Assembly (NCBI GenBank): GCA_024644185.1
Contig: JAHELM010000162.1
Span: 1 to 6,236, forward strand
Length of the DNA stretch: 6,236 bases
Direction: 5' to 3'
Source of the DNA: Rhodospirillales bacterium
Lineage (GTDB): Bacteria > Pseudomonadota > Alphaproteobacteria > UBA8366 > JADFVY01
A program made the translations under genes and the position numbers. Of the stretch, positions 1-5,436 are shown one piece after another. The first letter of the stretch is position 1, and each line of letters begins with the position of its first letter. The notes beneath the pieces were generated by a model. The model saw only the letters and a list, made by a program, of their open reading frames with translations, was not told the origin of the DNA and did not search any database.

Positions 1-2
1 AC

Positions 3-1232
3 GTCTACTGGGACAATGCGCTGAACATCGATCCGCGGCGCGTGACCTGGCGCCGCGTCCTCGATATGAACGACCGCGCGCTGCGCTCGGTGGTCTCCTC
101 GCTGGGCGGCGTCGCCAACGGCTTCCCGCGCGAGGACGGTTTCGATATCACCGTCGCCTCCGAGGTGATGGCGATCTTCTGCCTGTCGGAAAGCCTGAAG
201 GATCTGCAGAACCGCCTTGGCAACATCACCGTCGCCCAGACCCGCGACAAGAAACCGGTCAAGGCGCGTGACCTGAAGGCGGACGGTCCGATGACCGTGC
301 TGCTGAAGGACGCCTTCATGCCCAATCTGGTGCAGACGCTGGAAAACAACCCGGCCTTCATCCATGGCGGACCCTTCGCCAATATCGCCCATGGCTGCAA
401 CTCGGTGATGGCCACCAAGACGGCTTTGAAGCTGGTCGACTATGTGGTGACCGAGGCCGGTTTCGGGGCCGATCTGGGCGCCGAGAAGTTCATGGACATC
501 AAGTGCCGCAAGGCCGGCCTCGCCCCCGACGCGGTGGTCGTGGTGGCGACCATTCGCGCCCTGAAGATGCACGGCGGCGTCGAGAAGGCCGATCTGGGCA
601 AGGAAAACGTCGCGGCCCTGACCAAGGGCTTCGCCAACCTGGCCCGGCATGTGGAAAACCTGCGCAAGTTCGGCGTGCCGCCGGTGGTGGCGGTCAATCG
701 CTTCACCGCCGATACCGAGGCCGAGATCAAGGCGCTGCAGGATCTTTGCGCCAAGCTGGGCGTCGATGTCGTCCCCTGCAATCACTGGGCGGAAGGCAGC
801 AAGGGCACCGAGGACCTGGCCCGCAAGGTCGTCGAGATCATCGAGAAGAAGCCGGGCAGTTTCAAATACCTCTACCCGGCGGAAATGCCGCTGTGGGAGA
901 AGGTCGAGACCATCGCCAAGAGCCTTTACGGCGCATCGGAGGTCGTCGCCGACAAGAAGGTGCGCGACCAGTTCAAGGAATACCAGGCGGCCGGTTACGG
1001 CAATTTCCCGATCTGCATGGCCAAGACGCAGTACAGCTTCTCCACCGATGCCGGCCTGCGTGGCGCGCCCAGCAATCATGTGGTGCCGGTGCGCGAGGTG
1101 CGGCTGTCGAGCGGCGCCGAATTCCTGGTGGTGGTCTGCGGCGAGATCATGACCATGCCGGGCCTGCCCCGGGTGCCGGCGGCCAATACCATCTTCATCG
1201 ACGACAAGGGCGAGGTTCAGGGTCTGTTCTGA
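3..1232 (+). CDS. fhs: Formate--tetrahydrofolate ligase, C-terminal part (5' end outside window)
   Basis: This enzyme joins formate to tetrahydrofolate using ATP, giving 10-formyl-THF in cytosolic one-carbon metabolism. About 409 codons are visible; the family is usually about 555 residues, so roughly the first 145, including the N-terminal glycine-rich signature, lie outside the window. Reading is open from base 3 with no start needed; the first in-frame GTG/ATG codons are internal. Seen directly: the second family signature VATIRALKMHGG (bases 543-578), the stretch FGVPPVVAVNRF after it, KTQYSFS, and the C-terminal PGLPRVPAAN block, followed by a normal ending at TGA 1230-1232. There is no frameshift in the visible part. 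An intrinsic terminator follows 22 bases after the stop, so the gene ends its own transcription unit. Identification is very secure; only the 5' end and upstream context are unknown. Confidence 0.97.
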   Translation, partial: VYWDNALNIDPRRVTWRRVLDMNDRALRSVVSSLGGVANGFPREDGFDITVASEVMAIFCLSESLKDLQNRLGNITVAQTRDKKPVKARDLKADGPMTVLLKDAFMPNLVQTLENNPAFIHGGPFANIAHGCNSVMATKTALKLVDYVVTEAGFGADLGAEKFMDIKCRKAGLAPDAVVVVATIRALKMHGGVEKADLGKENVAALTKGFANLARHVENLRKFGVPPVVAVNRFTADTEAEIKALQDLCAKLGVDVVPCNHWAEGSKGTEDLARKVVEIIEKKPGSFKYLYPAEMPLWEKVETIAKSLYGASEVVADKKVRDQFKEYQAAGYGNFPICMAKTQYSFSTDAGLRGAPSNHVVPVREVRLSSGAEFLVVVCGEIMTMPGLPRVPAANTIFIDDKGEVQGLF

Positions 1233-1254
1233 GCCTGTCTCAACGACGAAACCT

Positions 1255-1289
1255 AGGGGCGCCGGGCAACTGGCGCCCCTTTTCGTTTT
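1255..1289 (+). terminator. Intrinsic terminator after fhs
   Basis: The arms GGGGCGCC (1256-1263) and GGCGCCCC (1272-1279) are perfect inverted repeats around an 8-base loop, extendable by one A-T pair (1255/1280). TTTT, CG and TTTT follow (1280-1289). It lies 22 bases past the fhs stop and should separate fhs from the transporter operon. Confidence 0.88.
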
Positions 1290-1323
1290 CCCCCAGGTCG
1301 TACCCCGGAGCGGCACAGGCGGA

Positions 1324-1350
1324 TTGACTTGCCTTCCTCCTATGGATAAT
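1324..1350 (+). promoter_or_regulatory. Candidate sigma70-type promoter for the transporter operon
   Basis: TTGACT (1324-1329) matches the -35 consensus at five of six bases. GATAAT (1345-1350) matches the -10 consensus at five of six. The 15-base spacer is shorter than the usual 17, which lowers confidence. Transcription would start near 1357, giving an untranslated leader of about 120 bases before the ATG at 1479. The position, after the fhs terminator and before the first gene of the operon, is right for a promoter. Confidence 0.45.
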
Positions 1351-1364
1351 CATGCAAATGCGCA

Positions 1365-1395
1365 GGAAAATAATTTTCCGCTGGGAAAACAGCGG
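1365..1395. repeat. Nested inverted repeats (possible operator or leader hairpin)
   Basis: Three overlapping dyads are seen. GGAAAAT-A-ATTTTCC (1365-1379) is a perfect 7+7 palindrome with one central base. TTTTCC-GCTG-GGAAAA (1374-1389) reuses its right arm. CCGCTG-GGAAAA-CAGCGG (1378-1395) is a perfect 6-bp stem with a 6-base loop. The set begins 15 bases downstream of the candidate -10 element, where a repressor could block transcription; alternatively the RNA could switch between exclusive hairpins. No T-run follows the last stem, so it is not a plain terminator. The regulator is not identifiable from the window. Confidence 0.5.
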
Positions 1396-1462
1396 CTGGC
1401 TTCACGGTACTCGTGCGTTCCCGGCTACCTGCCATGATCCAGGGGGCCGCGGGTACAAGAAT

Positions 1463-1471
1463 GGGAGGTGA
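1463..1471 (+). promoter_or_regulatory. Ribosome binding site that fixes the start at 1479
   Basis: GGGAGGTGA is a near-perfect Shine-Dalgarno sequence ending 7 bases before ATG 1479. It favours that start over the in-frame GTG at 1413 and ATGs at 1434 and 1461, none of which has a comparable site and all of which would add a non-membrane tail. Confidence 0.8.
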
Positions 1472-1478
1472 GTTCACG

Positions 1479-1787
1479 ATGTCGGAAGATCTTTCGCGTC
1501 GCATCGACGCCATGTTCAATCGGGACAGGCTATGGGCCTGGACCTTCGTTGTTGTGCTCTGGATTACCTATGTCCTGGTATTCTGGGGTGTCGTCGCGGT
1601 GAACAGCGATGGCGGAATCACGACGGCCGTCGTGATCGGTGGCGGGCTGGTGCTGCTATACAATACGGCCTCGATCACGGCGATGATCGGGCACTATGCC
1701 GAGGACAAACAAGCCATCTACGGCATCGACATCCGCCATCTGGACGAAATGCGCGAGCGCCGGGCACACGGCGCCGGCGCTGAATAA
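1479..1787 (+). CDS. Small two-helix membrane protein, first gene of APC permease operon
   Basis: The product is 102 aa and I do not recognise a named family. A basic N-terminus (R7, R8, R15, R17) precedes a first membrane helix rich in Trp and Val at about residues 18-41, a very short turn (NSDGG, 42-46), and a second helix at about 47-70 containing a GGG turn (54-56). The last 30 residues are highly charged and probably cytoplasmic, so both ends should face the cytoplasm (inference from charge). The start is set by the strong ribosome site at 1463-1471. The next gene begins 12 bases after the TAA. Its place ahead of two more small membrane proteins and an APC permease suggests a partner subunit or assembly factor of that transporter; TRAP and some symporter systems have small membrane subunits of comparable layout, but no homology to them is claimed. 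Confidence 0.85.
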   Translation: MSEDLSRRIDAMFNRDRLWAWTFVVVLWITYVLVFWGVVAVNSDGGITTAVVIGGGLVLLYNTASITAMIGHYAEDKQAIYGIDIRHLDEMRERRAHGAGAE

Positions 1788-1799
1788 GGGAGGAATACA

Positions 1800-2213
1800 A
1801 TGGCCAAGAAAAGATACCAACCCCCGACGCAGGCCGGCATCGGGCAGTTTTTCGATAGCATTTTCATCATGGCTCTCGTCTTTTCGAGCCTCTACCTGTC
1901 GCTGAAATATGAGGATCTCAAGGCATTCCTGGGCTTCGGCGGTGGCGAGCAAGCCGCCGGCGATGCCGCGGCCAGCGCCGCCGCGGTGACATGGGAATCG
2001 CTGGGCCAGAACCCGACCATGCAGGCCCAGTGGGAAAAGCTGGGCTACACCGTCGATTCCGCCGCGGAAATCATCAACGCCAAGTTCGATTACTCTATCG
2101 ATCCCGTGGCGCTGATCGTCACCGCTGTCGTTGTCATCGGCTATTTCGTCTTTCTGTTCAAGGTTTCCGACAAGGAATACCGCGACGTGATCGGCGAGAA
2201 GTTCGACAACTAG
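1800..2213 (+). CDS. Two-helix membrane protein with Ala-rich outer loop, APC permease operon
   Basis: The product is 137 aa and of unrecognised family. The basic N-terminus (K3, K4, R5) puts it inside; helix 1 is about residues 17-35 and helix 2 about 101-121, ending in a charged cytoplasmic tail of about 16 residues. The loop between them (about 36-100) should lie in the periplasm. It starts with a Gly/Ala-rich, flexible-looking stretch (45-62) and continues with a more ordered segment holding W65, W78, Y83 and several acidic residues. The ribosome site GGGAGGA (1788-1794) directly follows the previous stop and is well spaced from ATG 1800. The outer loop is the largest soluble extracytoplasmic part among the three small proteins, so it is the likeliest to touch substrate or the permease's outer face (inference). 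Confidence 0.85.
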   Translation: MAKKRYQPPTQAGIGQFFDSIFIMALVFSSLYLSLKYEDLKAFLGFGGGEQAAGDAAASAAAVTWESLGQNPTMQAQWEKLGYTVDSAAEIINAKFDYSIDPVALIVTAVVVIGYFVFLFKVSDKEYRDVIGEKFDN

Positions 2214-2241
2214 GCAACGCCGGAAAAACGGGAGACGACAG

Positions 2242-2418
2242 ATGGAAAATTTCTGGGACATTCTCACCTGGGGCGCATGGATCGGCGCGGCGGCACTGCT
2301 GTTGTGGATGATTCTCGACGCAATCCGGGTCAATCGCGAATACAGCGAGGAATTGCTGATCAGCTCGCGCGAGGGCGCGGACGAGCTGCTCGAAGCTGAC
2401 AAGAAGGGGGGCAAGTGA
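2242..2418 (+). CDS. 58-aa single-helix membrane protein overlapping the permease start
   Basis: A short gene easily missed by length cut-offs. It encodes 58 aa: a Trp-containing hydrophobic helix at about residues 7-28 (with W10, W13, W22), then R29 and R32, then a polar, strongly acidic, probably helical tail (33-58) ending in KKGGK. Charge distribution suggests the N-terminus outside and the tail inside. GGGAG at 2230-2234 lies 7 bases before ATG 2242. Its stop TGA (2416-2418) shares one base with the permease ATG (2418), so the two are probably translationally coupled. A tryptophan-rich single helix plus coupling to the permease points to a stoichiometric small subunit or stabiliser. No family is recognised. 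Reality as a gene rests on the ribosome site, the fit between neighbours and the membrane-protein composition. Confidence 0.82.
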   Translation: MENFWDILTWGAWIGAAALLLWMILDAIRVNREYSEELLISSREGADELLEADKKGGK

Positions 2419-3809
2419 TGGCGGCGGAAACAACAGCCGGGAAGACTGAGCGCATCAATCTTCTCAAGGTGCTGGGGCCGGTGCATGTGTGGGCGCTGGG
2501 CGTCGGCATCGTTCTCGTCGGCGAATACATGGGCTGGAACTTCTCGGTGCAGAAGGGCGGCGCCTACGGTTCGCTGATTGCCTGTCTGTTCATCGGCCTG
2601 CTCTATACCTGCGTGGCCATGATCGATTCCGAGGTGACCTCGACGGTCGCCGCGGCGGGCGGCCAGTACGCCCAGGCCAAGCACATCGTCGGCCCGCTGA
2701 TGGCCTTCAATGTCGGTCTTTACCTGGTTCTCGCCTATACCATGCTGGAGGCCGCCGACGCCCTGGTTGTGGGCGACCTGATGGCCACCGTGGCAGGCCA
2801 GACCGGTCATGACGGGCTCGATCCAAGGCCCTTTGTGGTGTTTACCGTCGCCATACTGGCCTGGCTCAATTACCGCGGCGTGTTCATGACGCTGACGGTG
2901 AACTTCGTCATCACCGCCATCGCCTTCTTCGCGCTGGTCGTTCTGCTGATCGGGGTCAAGCCCTGGAACCCGGGCGAAATCCTGATGCACAGCGAATTGC
3001 TGACCGACCTGCCCTATGGCTGGATCGGCGTCGTCGCGGCGCTGCAGTTCGGCATGTGGTACTATCTGGGTATCGAGGGCACCTGCCAGGCGGCCGAGGA
3101 AGTGCGGTCGGCCGGCCGGTCGATTCCGCTGGGCACGATGAGCGGCATGATTACCCTGCTGATCGCGGCGATCATCACCTGGTACATGGCCGTCGGCCTG
3201 ATGCCCTGGGAATATCTCGGCCAGACCTTCCTGCCGATGTACGACGCCGCGGTGCTGACCGACAATACGTTCCTGATCGTGGTCCTGTTCATCGGCACGA
3301 TCTTCTCGGCCATCGCCTCGGCGAACGGCTGCATCAACGACGCCTCGCGCGCCTGGTTCTCCATGGGCCGCGACCGTTACCTGCCGATCTGGTTCGCGGC
3401 GGTGCATCCGCGCTACCGCACGCCGTACCGGGCAATCCTGTTCCTGGTCCCGGTGGCGATCGCTTTCGGCTTCACCGGGCTGCTCGACCAGGTCATCACC
3501 TTCTCGATCCTGTCCGGCCTGCTGGGCTATACCTTCATGTCGCTGAACATGATGGCGTTCCGCAGGAAATGGCCGCTGGGATCGATCAAGCGGGGCTATA
3601 TCCACCCGTTCCACCCGCTGCCCGCCCTGTCGCTTCTTGTCCTTTGCGCCGCAACCTATTTCGCGACGTTCCTGGGCTATGGCGCATCGCTGCTGGCGAT
3701 CATGGCGTTCTTCATCGTGGCCTCCGTCTGGTTCCATTTCCACCGGTACAAATTCGTCCGGCGGGCTGACCAGTTCACGATGCCCTGGCCGAAGCCCAAG
3801 GGCTATTGA
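2418..3809 (+). CDS. APC-superfamily permease, ethanolamine/amino-acid permease-like
   Basis: A 463-aa integral membrane transporter of the amino acid-polyamine-organocation superfamily, with about 12 hydrophobic segments judged by eye. Features resembling the ethanolamine permease group are the first-helix region LGVGIVLVGEYMGWN (about 27-41), the YYLGIEGTCQAAEE stretch (215-228, E220), and the SANGCINDASRAWFSMGRD block (301-319) followed by LP and HPRYRTPYRA. It probably imports a small amine or amino acid with protons or sodium; the substrate cannot be read from sequence. The start could be GTG 2415 or ATG 2418; I take ATG because it forms the TGATG overlap with the upstream 58-aa gene. 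A short, basic, Pro-rich C-terminal tail follows the last helix. Three small membrane protein genes directly upstream and a UspA gene 15 bases downstream are unusual for an APC permease. Superfamily is secure; subgroup is moderately so. Confidence 0.93.
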   Translation: MAAETTAGKTERINLLKVLGPVHVWALGVGIVLVGEYMGWNFSVQKGGAYGSLIACLFIGLLYTCVAMIDSEVTSTVAAAGGQYAQAKHIVGPLMAFNVGLYLVLAYTMLEAADALVVGDLMATVAGQTGHDGLDPRPFVVFTVAILAWLNYRGVFMTLTVNFVITAIAFFALVVLLIGVKPWNPGEILMHSELLTDLPYGWIGVVAALQFGMWYYLGIEGTCQAAEEVRSAGRSIPLGTMSGMITLLIAAIITWYMAVGLMPWEYLGQTFLPMYDAAVLTDNTFLIVVLFIGTIFSAIASANGCINDASRAWFSMGRDRYLPIWFAAVHPRYRTPYRAILFLVPVAIAFGFTGLLDQVITFSILSGLLGYTFMSLNMMAFRRKWPLGSIKRGYIHPFHPLPALSLLVLCAATYFATFLGYGASLLAIMAFFIVASVWFHFHRYKFVRRADQFTMPWPKPKGY

Positions 3810-3824
3810 GAGGGAGACCGGAAG

Positions 3825-4256
3825 ATGATCAAGAAGATACTGTGTGCAACCGATGGCTCCATCGTGTCCGAAAAGGCCGTCGACTTCACCATCGACTTCG
3901 CCAGGCAACTGGGCGCCGAGGTCGTGTTCCTGACCGCGGATACCATTACGCCCGACCGGCTTGCCGGCAACCGCTTCTGGGACTCCAAGGTCCTGGCGGC
4001 GGTCAGCGAGCAGGAAAATAGGGAACTTCACTCTGCCTCGAAGAAGGCCAAGGCCGCCGGGCTGAAATCGTTCAGCACGGTTGCCGCGCATGGCCTGAAC
4101 ATCGCGGCGACCATCATCGCCTATGCCGAAGAACACAAGATCGGCCACATCGTTGCCGGCTCGACCGGCCGCACCGGGATTTCCCGGATGCTGATGGGGT
4201 CGATCGCCTCGGACATCGTCGCCAAGGCGCATTGCCCGGTCACCATTGTGCGTTGA
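3825..4256 (+). CDS. Universal stress protein (UspA family), ATP-binding type
   Basis: A 143-aa single-domain USP, the normal family length. The first strand MIKKILCATDGS carries the conserved Asp (D10) that contacts adenine in this family. The nucleotide motif G-x2-G-x9-G-S is complete at residues 112-126 (GSTG, then G125-S126), as in the ATP-binding MJ0577-type USPs and unlike UspA of E. coli, which lacks it. The protein ends in the usual CPVTIVR strand. It has no signal peptide and is cytoplasmic. A ribosome site (AGGGAG, near 3810-3815) precedes ATG 3825, 15 bases after the permease stop, and a strong terminator follows, making it the operon's last gene. By analogy with TeaD, the USP that modulates the ectoine TRAP transporter TeaABC of Halomonas, it may tie transporter activity to ATP level (inference). 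Confidence 0.95.
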   Translation: MIKKILCATDGSIVSEKAVDFTIDFARQLGAEVVFLTADTITPDRLAGNRFWDSKVLAAVSEQENRELHSASKKAKAAGLKSFSTVAAHGLNIAATIIAYAEEHKIGHIVAGSTGRTGISRMLMGSIASDIVAKAHCPVTIVR

Positions 4257-4277
4257 CCGGCTGACGCGCGATAATCC

Positions 4278-4318
4278 GATCGGCGCCCGGTCACGGCCGG
4301 GCGCCGATCTCTTTTTTT
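4278..4318 (+). terminator. Strong intrinsic terminator ending the transporter operon
   Basis: GATCGGCGCCCGG (4278-4290) and its exact reverse complement (4297-4309) form a 13-bp perfect stem around the loop TCACGG, followed by TC and seven Ts (4312-4318). It lies 21 bases past the universal stress protein stop. It is the strongest termination signal in the window. Confidence 0.93.
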
Positions 4319-4346
4319 GCCCGCCGGCGGGGGTTGCGGAACGTTC

Positions 4347-5009
4347 ATGCGAATCGATCTTCTGATCCTGATCGCCGCCGCGGTCGTCGCCCTGTGGCTG
4401 GTCTACCGGCGTGACGAACGCCGCCATGCCGCCGACCGGCGCGGCATCTACGACAATTGCCTGCACCTGTTCGAGGCCGCCGAGATCGCCCAGGACGGGG
4501 TGGGTTTTCCGGTCCTGTCGGGCCGCTATCGGGGCCGGGCGTTCAAGCTGGAACCGATCGCCGACCATATCGTCTTTCGCAAGGTGCCGTCCCTGTGGCT
4601 GCGCGCCACGGTGTTCGGGGCGGTACCCTATGCCGGCGCCTTCGATTTTCTGGCCCGGCCGTTCAATTCCGAGTTCTGGTCGCCGCTATGGCAATTCGAG
4701 CATGTGCTGCCGATTCCGCCGGGCTGGCCGGAATTTGCCGCCTGCCGGACCGACAGTCCGCAGGAGATCCCGCCGGTCGAGACGTTATCGCGGCACGCGG
4801 TGCTGTTCGACGACCCGAAGATGAAGGAGTTGCTGGTAACGCCGCGCGGCGTCCGGCTGGTCTATCAGGCCGATCAGGGCCAGAGATCTTACTATCTGGT
4901 GCTGCGGCAACTGGTATTCGAGAATGCGCAACTGGATCCTGGCCTGGTTTCCAGCCTGCTGGACGCGGCGATCGCGATCCACGACGATGTGGCCGCCACG
5001 AGGAATTGA
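4347..5009 (+). CDS. Membrane-anchored protein of unknown function
   Basis: The product is 220 aa. One N-terminal hydrophobic helix (about residues 3-20) is followed by a strongly basic stretch (R21, R22, R25, R26, R31, R32), so the roughly 200-residue remainder should be cytoplasmic. That part is mixed alpha/beta in appearance: an early helix (about 33-50), strand-like segments around GRYRGRAFKLEP and DHIVFRK, an aromatic region near the middle (FNSEFWSPLWQFEHVLPIPPGW, in part), and a final helix rich in Leu and Asp. I recognise no family or catalytic motif. ATG 4347 is chosen; an in-frame TTG at 4317 lies in the terminator's T-run. The ribosome site before 4347 is weak (GCGGAACG). The next gene starts three bases after the stop, so the two are probably co-transcribed. 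How the pair is transcribed is unclear because the terminator at 4278-4318 sits only 28 bases upstream. Confidence 0.8.
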   Translation: MRIDLLILIAAAVVALWLVYRRDERRHAADRRGIYDNCLHLFEAAEIAQDGVGFPVLSGRYRGRAFKLEPIADHIVFRKVPSLWLRATVFGAVPYAGAFDFLARPFNSEFWSPLWQFEHVLPIPPGWPEFAACRTDSPQEIPPVETLSRHAVLFDDPKMKELLVTPRGVRLVYQADQGQRSYYLVLRQLVFENAQLDPGLVSSLLDAAIAIHDDVAATRN

Positions 5010-5012
5010 GCG

Positions 5013-5339
5013 ATGAACGATACGACGGAACGGAAGATCCCGACCGAGCAGCCGGCCATGTTGCTGCACCCCTATGCGGTACTGGCCATCGCCGTGGTCC
5101 TGCCCGGCGTCGGCCAGGTGCTGAACAACATGCCGCAACGCGGATTGATGATGGTCGGTTTCATGGTCGTGCTGGGTCTCGTCACCCTGTTCCTGTCGAC
5201 GCCGGACATTTCCTTCGTCGGTCGCCTTGCCGGGGGACTGTTCATCTACGCGATCTCGGTCCTCGACGCCTATCGCTGGGCGCGATACCGTTGGCACTAT
5301 TTCGGCCGCGACCGCAAACCGGGCGAGCCCGCCGCCTGA
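5013..5339 (+). CDS. Small PGxGQ-motif (TM2-like) membrane protein
   Basis: A 108-aa protein with about three hydrophobic segments (roughly residues 20-36, 43-61 and 67-85) between charged ends. The segment PGVGQVLNNMPQRG (31-44) followed by a hydrophobic helix, and DAYRWAR (85-91) after the last one, match the PGxGQ...RG...DAY pattern common in small bacterial TM2-like membrane proteins whose function is mostly unknown. ATG 5013 follows the upstream stop by three bases; AGGA (5001-5004) lies 8 bases before it, inside the end of the upstream gene, which suggests coupled translation. The last residues are basic then Pro/Ala-rich. Function is not assigned; the pairing with the 220-aa anchored protein suggests they act together. 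Confidence 0.82.
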   Translation: MNDTTERKIPTEQPAMLLHPYAVLAIAVVLPGVGQVLNNMPQRGLMMVGFMVVLGLVTLFLSTPDISFVGRLAGGLFIYAISVLDAYRWARYRWHYFGRDRKPGEPAA

Positions 5340-5436
5340 TTCTCCTGCGCCGGTCGGGTTCTTCCTCGACATTCGCGGGAATATGCCCGAACCGGGCCAA
5401 GGGATTGAAGCCAGAGCAACCCCGGGGGGATGCGCC

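Noticed and set aside
503..1327. A 274-codon + strand frame overlapping fhs
   Set aside because: An out-of-frame shadow of fhs; it runs through the fhs terminator and encodes Arg/Gly-rich sequence with no domain.
1396..1420. Possible sigma54 (-24/-12) promoter in TGGCTTCACGGTACTCGTGC
   Set aside because: The GG is not followed by GC after ten bases, the spacing required for this promoter class.
1413..1478. N-terminal extension of the first small membrane protein from GTG 1413
   Set aside because: No ribosome site precedes it, whereas GGGAGGTGA lies 7 bases before ATG 1479.
1656..4568. A 970-codon open frame on the - strand crossing the permease operon
   Set aside because: It lies antisense to several well-supported genes and two of its ends cross a terminator. 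Its translation is low-complexity, rich in Arg, Gly, Asp, Gln and His, as expected from the reverse of GC-rich codons, with no recognisable domain. Its length is notable but is a codon-bias effect.
5385..5397. Hairpin GCCCG-AAC-CGGGC between the PGxGQ gene and the aldolase
   Set aside because: Only a 5-bp stem with a 3-base loop and no T-run, so it is not supported as a terminator; such short dyads are frequent in GC-rich DNA.
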